Source: Pseudomonadota bacterium (lineage in GTDB: Bacteria; Desulfobacterota; Desulfovibrionia; Desulfovibrionales; Desulfovibrionaceae). Taken from it: 35,218 bases of DNA. Position numbers and translations under genes: made by a program. The stretch lies in contig JAEYDL010000009.1 of the NCBI GenBank assembly GCA_023403845.1, positions 1 to 35,218 on the forward strand, in the 5' to 3' direction. The notes beneath the pieces were generated by a model, which was not told where the DNA came from, searched no databases, and saw only the letters and a program-made list of their open reading frames with translations. Shown piece after piece: positions 15,223 to 22,875 of the stretch (its first letter is position 1; the number at the start of each line of letters is the position of its first letter).

Positions 15223-16860
15223 TTATCCCGCAACAATCTGTCGCGCCATGTCGTCATCCTGATCCGTTATGAACGGTATTCCTGTCTCATTTGCAGTTTC
15301 ACGATTAATGGCAGCAATATCAGTTCGATCTATATAGTCGACACCAAACTTTCTTGCCCCTCCCATAAGATGCTGCAGTCCCGCTCCCAGACGATCGCAC
15401 ATCGTCCACATTGCAATCGCTCCATAGGGAATATGACGAATTTCCTCGGCTCCCAGACGTTCCTTCAATGCATGGTAGCCTGCAAAGATGGTTTCCGGGG
15501 TATCTCCGATATCCAAAACACTCTTGGGCAGCTTATCCCATGCCCCATTCACGGCTGCACGGCGTTCCGGATGAAGCGCACCTTCAATATTGCAGCCGAG
15601 GAATGCGGGTATCATGAACGCGCGGGACATGCACACGGCCTTGACGTACGGCGCGCCAAGCGCCAGGGCTTTGAAGACCTGACTCGGTCTGGCAAGCCCT
15701 CCGCCAATGGCCAGATCCACAACGGACTTGCCTGCCGAGGCTCTCAGAGCCGCATAGTCATATGCCTTGGCATGCAGCAGAAGCGACGGCACCCCCCACG
15801 TATCAAGAACATCATTGGGGCTCATCCCGGTGCCTCCGCCCGAACCATCAATGGTAAGCATCTCGAAACCAAGTTCGGATGCAGCACGAATGGCCAGTGC
15901 CAAATCAGCCATACCGAAGGAACCGGTTTTCAGAGCCAGGCTTGATGCTCCCTGATCCCGCAGATCCCGGGCCTTGGACGCCAATTCGGAAAGAACTTCC
16001 TCGCAAGTATCCAGAGAAGGATAGGTAAGCCCCGTATAACGTCTGAAATATTCAATATGTCCCGTGCGGAACGCTTCCTGGATGTCAGGATCATCCGGGT
16101 CAGGACGCAAGCAGTAACTTCTGGATTTCATGAATCGGGCATATTCGATGTCCCGAATTATACCTTCGCCACCAATGGGCTTCGCACCCTGCCCCCATTT
16201 GATTTCTATGCAGATCTTGTCGCCGTACTTTCTCGCCAGATACTCCGAGACGCCATTGTAGGCATCGTTGACGTTGACTTGCACAATCAGCATGCCCTGT
16301 CCGTCATAATACCTCTGATATACGGCAATGCGTCGATCCAGATCCGGAAGGGCGCGTATGCTGCCGTCCGGATTGAATTCGGTCTTGTTGTCCCCACCGC
16401 CGACATTCTCGCCAATGACAAGGGGAATGCCGCATAACGCGGCGCCGATGGCAAAACTGTCCCAATACTTGTCCACCACCGGATTTCGGCTCAGGGCACC
16501 GATAACAAAGGGATAACGACTCGGCGCCTTTACATAGGAACCTATGCGGGTAGACAGCACCGCGTCACAATAGGCGGCATCGCCAAGACGGGCTTTCTCC
16601 TTGTTCAGCCCCGCTCCGCCAAAAACCCGCCCCCGTATGCGCAGCGCGTCATAGGAAATGCCGACTTCCTTTATTGTGCTCGAACCAATCGTGGCATTGC
16701 CATATTCACGGGGCGTCAACGTCCTGCGCCCCTCAAGGGAGCTGAGCCACGTCTCGCACCGTCCCTGGCAATCTGTCCGACAAAAATTGCAAAGTCCCGA
16801 TTCACAGGGAGTGCCACGGTTCATAGCTCCAACTTTTTCATTACTTTTGGGGATACTCAT
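15223..16860 (-). CDS. FMN-dependent glutamate-synthase-like protein with N-terminal Cys cluster
   Basis: 545-residue protein built around the FMN-binding synthase domain of glutamate synthase (TIM barrel). Core segments: SRNPVVDKYWDSFAIGAALCGIPLVIGENV, IEIKWGQGAKPIGGEG, MLTIDGSGGGTGMSPNDVLDTWG (the GGTGxSP flavin region), and ADL-type phosphate loop VVDLAIGGGLARPSQVFKALALGA. The N-terminus has five cysteines at 19, 24, 27, 31 and 35 (CESGLCNFCRTDCQGRC), spaced to hold a [4Fe-4S] cluster or zinc. There is no glutaminase domain and no CxxxxxCPxG motif of true GltB. Relatives act with separate partner subunits or as amino-acid oxidoreductases; the reaction here is not known. ATG 16860 was chosen because the frame further upstream overlaps the PLP-enzyme gene; ATG 16824 is an alternative that would still keep all five cysteines. 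Confidence 0.85.
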   Translation of the reverse strand: MSIPKSNEKVGAMNRGTPCESGLCNFCRTDCQGRCETWLSSLEGRRTLTPREYGNATIGSSTIKEVGISYDALRIRGRVFGGAGLNKEKARLGDAAYCDAVLSTRIGSYVKAPSRYPFVIGALSRNPVVDKYWDSFAIGAALCGIPLVIGENVGGGDNKTEFNPDGSIRALPDLDRRIAVYQRYYDGQGMLIVQVNVNDAYNGVSEYLARKYGDKICIEIKWGQGAKPIGGEGIIRDIEYARFMKSRSYCLRPDPDDPDIQEAFRTGHIEYFRRYTGLTYPSLDTCEEVLSELASKARDLRDQGASSLALKTGSFGMADLALAIRAASELGFEMLTIDGSGGGTGMSPNDVLDTWGVPSLLLHAKAYDYAALRASAGKSVVDLAIGGGLARPSQVFKALALGAPYVKAVCMSRAFMIPAFLGCNIEGALHPERRAAVNGAWDKLPKSVLDIGDTPETIFAGYHALKERLGAEEIRHIPYGAIAMWTMCDRLGAGLQHLMGGARKFGVDYIDRTDIAAINRETANETGIPFITDQDDDMARQIVAG

Positions 16861-16909
16861 GAGACAGCCTCGGAAGTAACATGTTAAAGGTGAACATGCA
16901 CGTTGCAGT

Positions 16910-17947
16910 TCAGTTGAAATAACGATGCATGGCAAACAACGCGGGAAGTCCGCCAGTGTGCAGGTACACAATATTCTGATCGGGGCGGAAGACGCCGTTT
17001 CTAAGCAGATGCAGCAATCCGGCAAGACATTTTCCGGTATAGTTGGGGTCCGCAACAAATCCTTCCGCCCCTGCTACCAGACGCACGGCATCGAGCATTC
17101 CCTGATAGGGCCGGCAATACCCAGGCCCCACGAACTCGCCGGAAAGATGAAGAGAATCTTCGCCGCAATTTCCGGGCAGCTCCAGGAAACGCCAGCTCTC
17201 TTCGGCATGGTTCATGATGCGATCATGTGCCGATACAGGGTATTCACTCCCGAATACGTCAAATGCCCAGATGCCTATTTTTCTGTTCATGGTCCGGCGC
17301 ATTGCCTGGGCCCCTACGAGAAATCCCGCCGTAGTCCCGGAACTGCCGACGGTAGCGACGATGGCGTCAGGAACAAAATCATGCTCCGCCGCCTGTTCCA
17401 GCAACTCAAAGAAACAACTCAGGGAGCCAAGGGAACCCTCCTGAGTGGATGAACCTCGTGGAATGATGTATGGATGCCTGCCTTCCTTTTCCAGCTTTTC
17501 AGCCCGGGTCCGCATGGCGGCGGCCCTGTCCTCTCCTGGAGGCAAAAGATGAATACGGGCACCCAGAATACGGCATAACAGAATATTGCCAGTATCCTTT
17601 TCATCCTCGGACAACGGCGGGTCCATGCACCCCAGAAACAATTCGCAGGGAATGCCGAGACGCGCGGCGGCCGCAGCTGTCTGAACAACCTGGTTGGATT
17701 GCACTTCGCCGGTATTGAGCAATACGTCGGCGCCTTCGGCCAATGCCCTGGCAAGCACGAATTCCAGCTTGCGCACCTTGTTTCCACCCGCGCCGAGGGG
17801 AGTCAGATCTTCCCGTTTAACCCATAGACGGGGACAGGAACTGCCAATGTTTTCTCGAAGATGGTCCATCGCCATGAACGGTGTCGGCCACACTCCCAAA
17901 GGGATACGCGGCGCGTGTGCGATACGTTGTCTGATATGCTCAATCAT
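16910..17947 (-). CDS. D-cysteine desulfhydrase / ACC deaminase family PLP enzyme
   Basis: 345-residue fold-type II pyridoxal-phosphate enzyme. PTPFMAMDHL near the N-terminus and VKREDLTPLGAGGNKVRKLEF place the PLP-binding lysine at Lys57. NTGEVQSNQVVQTAAAAARLGIPCELFLG, the phosphate-binding VATVGSSGTTAGFLVG, and the C-terminal DPNYTGKCLAGLLHLL and VYLHTGGLPALFA are all family blocks. Members beta-eliminate D-cysteine or diaminopropionate-like substrates to pyruvate and ammonia, or open the ACC ring. Motifs alone do not decide among these. ATG 17947 is preferred: AAGGA lies 7 bases upstream, and the length matches E. coli DcyD (328). It is the first gene of the minus-strand cluster, diverging from the PrpR-type activator. 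The next gene starts 49 bases after its stop. Confidence 0.88.
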   Translation of the reverse strand: MIEHIRQRIAHAPRIPLGVWPTPFMAMDHLRENIGSSCPRLWVKREDLTPLGAGGNKVRKLEFVLARALAEGADVLLNTGEVQSNQVVQTAAAAARLGIPCELFLGCMDPPLSEDEKDTGNILLCRILGARIHLLPPGEDRAAAMRTRAEKLEKEGRHPYIIPRGSSTQEGSLGSLSCFFELLEQAAEHDFVPDAIVATVGSSGTTAGFLVGAQAMRRTMNRKIGIWAFDVFGSEYPVSAHDRIMNHAEESWRFLELPGNCGEDSLHLSGEFVGPGYCRPYQGMLDAVRLVAGAEGFVADPNYTGKCLAGLLHLLRNGVFRPDQNIVYLHTGGLPALFAMHRYFN

Positions 17948-18086
17948 TGTCATATCCTTGAACAGAACACTCTCCAGAACAGATATGTTCGGAGGCAAAC
18001 AAAAATTTTTCCGATAGTTGCCGCCGATCTCCGGCCATTATCGTTTCCGCCCCTCCCATATACCGACTGCCGAAGAAAACTCCTGC

Positions 18087-18103
18087 TGCAACCGTTTTTC
18101 CTT
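18087..18103 (-). promoter_or_regulatory. Candidate sigma-54 promoter of the catabolic cluster
   Basis: The minus strand reads AGGAAAAACGGTTGCAG: GG, exactly 10 bases, then GC, with a full TTGCA -12 element. The -24 half (AGGAAA) keeps only the invariant GG and one more position of TGGCAC. It points to the PLP-enzyme gene, about 130 bases upstream of its start, and is near a sigma-54 activator gene, which supports it. Confidence 0.5.
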
Positions 18104-18195
18104 CAACAGACGAATGTACTATGCCTGACTCAAAAGCATAAAACGTTCCAAACTGTTTTTTCAGATAAGACTTGTAAAATTAACGAGATACCTGT

Positions 18196-18223
18196 TTGAC
18201 AAGACTGCTCTACATAAGATATC
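18196..18223 (+). promoter_or_regulatory. Candidate promoter of the PrpR-type regulator gene
   Basis: TTGACA at 18196-18201 is followed after 16 bases by GATATC (18218-18223), a weak -10. It would start transcription about 40 bases before the regulator's ATG. The -10 overlaps the inverted repeat at 18222-18235, which would allow autoregulation. Confidence 0.35.
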
Positions 18224-18235
18224 GGTCAAAACCGA
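18222..18235. promoter_or_regulatory. Inverted repeat TCGGT-N4-ACCGA, candidate activator binding site
   Basis: TCGGT (18222-18226) and ACCGA (18231-18235) form a perfect inverted repeat around CAAA, with further symmetry in the flanking ATA/TAT. It lies about 120-130 bases upstream of the candidate sigma-54 promoter in the direction of the catabolic cluster, a usual distance for an enhancer site. Confidence 0.45.
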
Positions 18236-18271
18236 ATGATATATGCCTATTTTTGAACACAGGGAAAATTT

Positions 18272-20179
18272 ATGATGCAGGATCACAAACTGGCAGCTCT
18301 TGTTCATTCCCAACTGGTAGCGGACGTTGTACACAACGAAATTCTCCATCTCGGATGGGATATTCATGTCGAGGTCACGAGTTATGAAACTGCGCTGCAA
18401 GATGCGGCCAGTCTTCTGGCACAGGGATACGAGGCGCTTCTCTGCCACGGTGGATTCAGGGAAGAGCTTTTCGCCAGATTTGGACCCTGCATCGTTTTTA
18501 TCGAACGTTCGGACATTGATTTGATCAAAAGTCTTGCCGAAGCCCGTAAGATTTCGACAACCGTCGCGTTGACGGCGCACGTCAATGAAACACGCGACAT
18601 CGAATTCATGGAACAGCTGCTGGATATGAGTATTATTCCCGTGCGATACACACTGCAGGACGATCTTGCGCGAAAGATTCAGGAACTTTTTGCGCAGGGA
18701 GTGCAAGTCTTTGTGGGCGGCGGGGGAACCGGCAGAATCGTCAGTAGGCTCGGAGGCCAGGTCTTTCTGGACCTTCCTCAGAAGGCAAATATACGAAACG
18801 CGCTGAACAGGGCCATCATCCTGGCGGAAAATATCCGAATGGAAAGGGCCTATCGCAGCAATATCCAGGCGATCATGCACTACAGCAAGGAGGGAATGAT
18901 CTGCATCAATACGGAACACGAAGTCGTGTTCCATAATGAGCAGGCGCTGAACATGTTACGCGTCGCAACGCCAAATCGACTTGCCCCCTTCTTCCGTCCT
19001 CTCTATCTGGAAGAGGTTCTTCGGGAACAAACTCCGCACATTGACAAGCTGGTCACCATCAATGAAAGGCAGCTCCTCATAAATACCTTTCCTCTGCAGC
19101 TGAGTTCCACGGCAACCGGCGCCCTCTGCTTCATTCATGACGTTCGTTCCCTGCAACGAATCAGCCGAAAGATCAGTGTGGACCTTCAGGCTCGCGGTCT
19201 GGTTGCCAATTACACATGCCGCGATATTATCGGCAATGCTCCGGCCATCATCAGTCTCAAAAAAAACATCCAGCGCTATGCACCCACGGATATCCCTGTT
19301 TTCATCTATGGAGAAACAGGTACCGGGAAAGAACTCGTGGCGCATTCCCTCCATGCCGCGAGCAGCCGTTCCCAACAACCGTTTGTCGTGGTCAACTGTG
19401 CTGCCCTGCCTGACCCCTTACTGGAGAGCGAACTCTTTGGTTACGAGGAAGGAGCGTTTACCGGGGCCAAGCGTGGCGGCAAACAGGGGCTGTTTGAGCT
19501 GGCCAGCGGCGGAACGCTGTTTCTGGACGAAATCGGAGACATCAGCCACGCGGTTCAGCTCCGTCTGTTGCGCGTCCTGGATGCACGAGAAGTGATGCAT
19601 ATCGGCGGAGATCGCTTTATCCCCATCAATGTCCGCGTCCTGTGTGCTTCCAACAAGCAGCTTCTTCATCTGGTTCGCAAGGGTACATTTCGTATGGACC
19701 TGTATTTTCGTCTGACGGGCGTTTGTCTTGAAGTTCCTCCCCTCAGGGACCGCCTTGAGGACATCACCCTGTTCGCCGCCCCCTTGCTGCGCCGCTACGG
19801 CAAGGACAAGAGAGCGCTGGGACCGGAAATACAAAAAAGACTCAAGGCCTATAACTGGCCGGGCAATGTGCGCGAACTTATGGCCGTTTTGGAAAGTTAT
19901 CTGGTGTTGCTGGGCGATCAGGCGACAAGTCTGGCCTGCTTTGAGGAAGTATTCCGACACAGGGACGTATTGCCGCTTACCCCACCAGCCCTCCTCTCCA
20001 CCTCGACGCCGGATACTGGAGACGATCACAACCTTGGTCGACAGACAACGAATTTCCGCCGCAAGAAAGTCATGGAAGAACTGGCCCTGAACTTCGGTGA
20101 CAAACGCAAGACGGCTGCGGCTCTTGGCATAAGCTACAGCAGCTTGCGCCGCATTCTTGAAAACACGAAAGAGGACTGA
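18272..20179 (+). CDS. Sigma-54-dependent activator, PrpR type (PrpR_N / PAS / AAA+ / HTH)
   Basis: 635-residue enhancer-binding protein. Residues about 1-190 form a PrpR_N-type propionate-activator sensor (EALLCHGGFREELFARFG, then VQVFVGGGGTGRIVSRLGG), a domain that senses small organic acids in PrpR. A PAS-like segment follows at about 195-310 (IMHYSKEGMICINTEHEVVFHNEQALNMLR). The AAA+ domain has Walker A GETGTGKE at 347, canonical GAFTGA at 394-399, Walker B TLFLDEIGD and FRMDLYFRLTGVCLEVPPLRDR. The C-terminal Fis-type helix-turn-helix reads KRKTAAALGISYSSLRRILEN. The start is an ATG-ATG pair with AGGGA about 8 bases upstream. It diverges from the minus-strand catabolic cluster across a region with a sigma-54-like promoter and an inverted repeat, so it is most likely that cluster's regulator. 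The inducer is unknown. Confidence 0.92.
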   Translation: MMQDHKLAALVHSQLVADVVHNEILHLGWDIHVEVTSYETALQDAASLLAQGYEALLCHGGFREELFARFGPCIVFIERSDIDLIKSLAEARKISTTVALTAHVNETRDIEFMEQLLDMSIIPVRYTLQDDLARKIQELFAQGVQVFVGGGGTGRIVSRLGGQVFLDLPQKANIRNALNRAIILAENIRMERAYRSNIQAIMHYSKEGMICINTEHEVVFHNEQALNMLRVATPNRLAPFFRPLYLEEVLREQTPHIDKLVTINERQLLINTFPLQLSSTATGALCFIHDVRSLQRISRKISVDLQARGLVANYTCRDIIGNAPAIISLKKNIQRYAPTDIPVFIYGETGTGKELVAHSLHAASSRSQQPFVVVNCAALPDPLLESELFGYEEGAFTGAKRGGKQGLFELASGGTLFLDEIGDISHAVQLRLLRVLDAREVMHIGGDRFIPINVRVLCASNKQLLHLVRKGTFRMDLYFRLTGVCLEVPPLRDRLEDITLFAAPLLRRYGKDKRALGPEIQKRLKAYNWPGNVRELMAVLESYLVLLGDQATSLACFEEVFRHRDVLPLTPPALLSTSTPDTGDDHNLGRQTTNFRRKKVMEELALNFGDKRKTAAALGISYSSLRRILENTKED

Positions 20180-20343
20180 ATTTGCAAAAGATACTCGGGG
20201 CAGGATATGGCAAACGCCTACGGTAGCCTGTTGTGACAGAGAAATGACCTCCCCTTACAGGCCAGGACAATCACGGGAAAAGATCTCTCAAAGGGAATGA
20301 CAACCACGCGCGGCATCATCTTCGTGAACAGCGGCCAACAACG

Positions 20344-21222
20344 TTATCCGCATATGTGCGCATAGCGTTTTTGCAGATCCTCGCAGAAAAATTCCAGGAT
20401 ATCACGGCGATTCAACTCCATATTCCAGATGAGATGGATATTGAGGATGGGCATGCTGTGTTTCTCGGGATTGAGAATGACCAGATTTTTCTTGCTGCTG
20501 ACGGCACGGTGAGCCAGCTCCAGGGGAGCTACGGTCCAGCCGACGCCTAATGCCGCGAGGTACAGAGCCCACGAGACGCTGTTCACCAGCCAGTACTGCG
20601 AACTGAACAGATACCGTCTGGCATCCTCAGAAAGAATTTGTCTGTGCTGCGACAAGTCCTGCTCTGTGATTCTGGAAAGTCGCGCCAGGGGAAAATCTTT
20701 GGATGCCACGATGCAATATTGAATATGGCCCAGGCAGATACATCCGTAAATATCTCTGTTCGGGGGCGTATCTCCCAGCACCAGCCCCATGTGGGAACGC
20801 CTTTCCCTGACGTCGTTCCACACTTTTTCCTCGGATTCCATCTGCAGAGCTCCCGTAATATAGGGATACCGCTGCATCAGCGCCGCAACGGTTTCGGAAA
20901 TACCCTCAAAGGAAATGCCGTGGCATATTGAAATATTCAGACGCATGGCCTCGCCGTTGAACTGAGCCAGAGCACGTGACTCAAAGCGATAGCTTTGGCG
21001 TAATACGGCCTTGGCTTCGGGTAGAAGGTCATGCCCCGCTTCAGTAAGGACAGGGGAGCGGGAAGACCTGTCGAAAAGCTCCACGCCGAGCGTATCCTCC
21101 AGCGTGGAAATATGTGTGCTTACTACGGATTGGGCACGTCCTAGCGCGCGACCGGCGGCCGAGAAAGAACCTTCCTCTCCGGCGGTGACAAAAGCAAGAA
21201 GCTGTTCTATAGTCCAGTTCAT
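20344..21222 (-). CDS. LysR-family transcriptional regulator
   Basis: 292-residue regulator. The N-terminal winged helix-turn-helix is MNWTIEQLLAFVTAGEEGSFSAAGRALGRAQSVVSTHISTLEDTLGVELFDRSSRSPVLTEAG, which is the LysR signature. The rest is a periplasmic-binding-protein-like effector domain, with LNISICHGISFEGISETVAALMQRYPYI and MGLVLGDTPPNRDIYG. ATG 21222 has AGAGGTG 5 bases upstream; an in-frame codon 18 bases earlier (MLRGVF) is less likely. It is transcribed away from the RND efflux operon, with an inverted repeat in its own promoter region, the usual layout for a LysR protein controlling its neighbour and itself. The effector is unknown. It converges with the PrpR-type gene across about 160 bases with no clear terminator. 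Confidence 0.92.
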   Translation of the reverse strand: MNWTIEQLLAFVTAGEEGSFSAAGRALGRAQSVVSTHISTLEDTLGVELFDRSSRSPVLTEAGHDLLPEAKAVLRQSYRFESRALAQFNGEAMRLNISICHGISFEGISETVAALMQRYPYITGALQMESEEKVWNDVRERRSHMGLVLGDTPPNRDIYGCICLGHIQYCIVASKDFPLARLSRITEQDLSQHRQILSEDARRYLFSSQYWLVNSVSWALYLAALGVGWTVAPLELAHRAVSSKKNLVILNPEKHSMPILNIHLIWNMELNRRDILEFFCEDLQKRYAHICG

Positions 21223-21244
21223 GAAAACACCTCTCAACAATACA

Positions 21245-21260
21245 TATCAAAAACTTGATA
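21245..21260. promoter_or_regulatory. Inverted repeat TATCAA-N4-TTGATA, candidate LysR operator
   Basis: A perfect 16-bp dyad, TATCAAAAACTTGATA, starts 23 bases upstream of the LysR gene and lies about 160 bases from the efflux operon. It contains a T-N11-A core, the general LysR recognition pattern. Confidence 0.5.
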
Positions 21261-21418
21261 GGTTTTAATTTTTTATAACAAAAAAATATGGGTATGTCGA
21301 CACGGTTGCTTTACAGCACCTCTCGTGCCCCATTCAGGACAGCAAGCTCTGCTCCGGACTTCGCATGTCCGACGCCGATCTTATGCGACGAACTATATCG
21401 TCATAGGAGTTCATGTAC

Positions 21419-22825
21419 ATGGTAAACCCCCTGTCGTTTCTTGCGCCGGTTCTTGTGCTGGCGCTTGCAGGCTGCAGCCTTGCCCCCACTTACCAGCGTC
21501 CGGAAATGGAACTTCCCCTAACCTGGGAAGCAGCGGATTCCAAAGCGCTCCAAAACAAATGGTGGGAACGTTTTCATGACAATACGCTGAACGCGCTGGT
21601 AGAAGAAGCCCTTGCGCATAACAAGGACATTGCGCAGGCAATGGCTTCCGTCCGTCAGGCTCAGGCGGCCCTGGGCATTGCCCGGGATGCCCTGCTCCCC
21701 GTCCCCGGCGCCTCTGCCGACGGGAATCGCACCATGGCACGTTCTTCCACATCACCTACGGCATTGCAGCATGGAGGCAAAAACACCAATACGTTCTCCG
21801 GTTCTCTTGCGGCCAGCTGGACGCTCGATTTCTGGGGCAAGTACTGGAACGCCGCAGAGTCGGCCCGGGCTTCCCTCGTGGCCACAGAGGCCGCGCGCGA
21901 CAACATCGTGCTCACCATCACCGCCAGTACTGTGGAATCATGGTTCTGGCTGAGCGCTTATACCTGGCAGGAAGAAATTGCCGAATCAGTGCTCAAGAAC
22001 AGGGAAGATTCGCTGAAACTTTACCAGAGTCGCTTCGACAACGGGCAAATCAGCGAACTTGATATCCTGAGCATCCGGGCCAATGTAGAAACCGCCCGCA
22101 ACGCTCTGGCTTCGGCGCGCATCGCCAAAAACGCCGCGGAGACCTCGCTCGGTGTCCTCCTGGGGCGTTCTCCGGCGGAACTCATGAAGGCAGGCGCCAT
22201 CAAGGCTCCATCATCGCTCATGACTTCGCTGCCCACCACACCCGTGCTGCCGTCCGGAGTTCCATCCCTGCTGCTGGAACAGCGTCCCGACATTCGGCAG
22301 GCGGAAGCCAATCTTCAGGCCGCCAACTATGATATCGGCGTCGCTCGTGCAGAATTCTTTCCATCCTTCTCTCTTACGGGACTCTTTGGTTCCGCCAGTC
22401 TGGAGCTGAATGAGCTGTTGCGCAGCCCCAATGCCTATACGGCCCTGTCCGGTGGCATCAGCCTGCCGCTGAACTTCTGGACCATCAAGCGCGGTGTGGA
22501 TTCCGCTCAGGCTGCCAGGGATTCCGCCGTAGCTGCCTATCAGCTTGCCGTGCTCAACGCCTTCAAGGATGTGCGCGATGCCTTGGTGCAGCAGCAAGAA
22601 TACGCCAATTCGGTCCAGGCACTCACCCGGCAGGTAGAATACCTGAGCAAGGCCGTGGAGCACGCGCGCACACGTTACGACAATGGCTATGCGTCCTATC
22701 TTGATCTGCTGACCAGTGAAAGCGACCTGTTCACCGCACAGCAGAGCCTTGCCGCAGCCCATGCACAGCATCTTGCAAGTATTGCCGAAGTCTGCCTTGC
22801 ACTCGGCGGAGGATGGCAGGAATAA
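21419..22825 (+). CDS. Outer-membrane efflux lipoprotein (TolC/OprM/NodT family)
   Basis: 468-residue outer-membrane channel of a tripartite efflux pump. It has a lipoprotein signal (FLAPVLVLALAGCSLAPTYQRPEMELP) with lipobox LAGC. Two repeated efflux-channel halves follow, with LVEEALAHNKDIAQAMASVRQAQAALGIARDALLP, TLDFWGKYWNAAESARASLVA, ILSIRANVETARNALASARIA, LLEQRPDIRQAEANLQAANYDIGVARAEFFPSFSLTG, and HARTRYDNGYASYLDLLTSE near the end. ATG 21419 sits 9 bases after AGGAG; ATG 21413 is in frame and only 3 bases from that site. It is the first gene of the efflux operon, 50 bases before the adaptor gene; most such operons have the channel gene last. Confidence 0.92.
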   Translation: MVNPLSFLAPVLVLALAGCSLAPTYQRPEMELPLTWEAADSKALQNKWWERFHDNTLNALVEEALAHNKDIAQAMASVRQAQAALGIARDALLPVPGASADGNRTMARSSTSPTALQHGGKNTNTFSGSLAASWTLDFWGKYWNAAESARASLVATEAARDNIVLTITASTVESWFWLSAYTWQEEIAESVLKNREDSLKLYQSRFDNGQISELDILSIRANVETARNALASARIAKNAAETSLGVLLGRSPAELMKAGAIKAPSSLMTSLPTTPVLPSGVPSLLLEQRPDIRQAEANLQAANYDIGVARAEFFPSFSLTGLFGSASLELNELLRSPNAYTALSGGISLPLNFWTIKRGVDSAQAARDSAVAAYQLAVLNAFKDVRDALVQQQEYANSVQALTRQVEYLSKAVEHARTRYDNGYASYLDLLTSESDLFTAQQSLAAAHAQHLASIAEVCLALGGGWQE

Positions 22826-22875
22826 CCTGCCCACTCCTTCAACGTTACCCTTTCTGGATCTCAAGGAGAATACTC

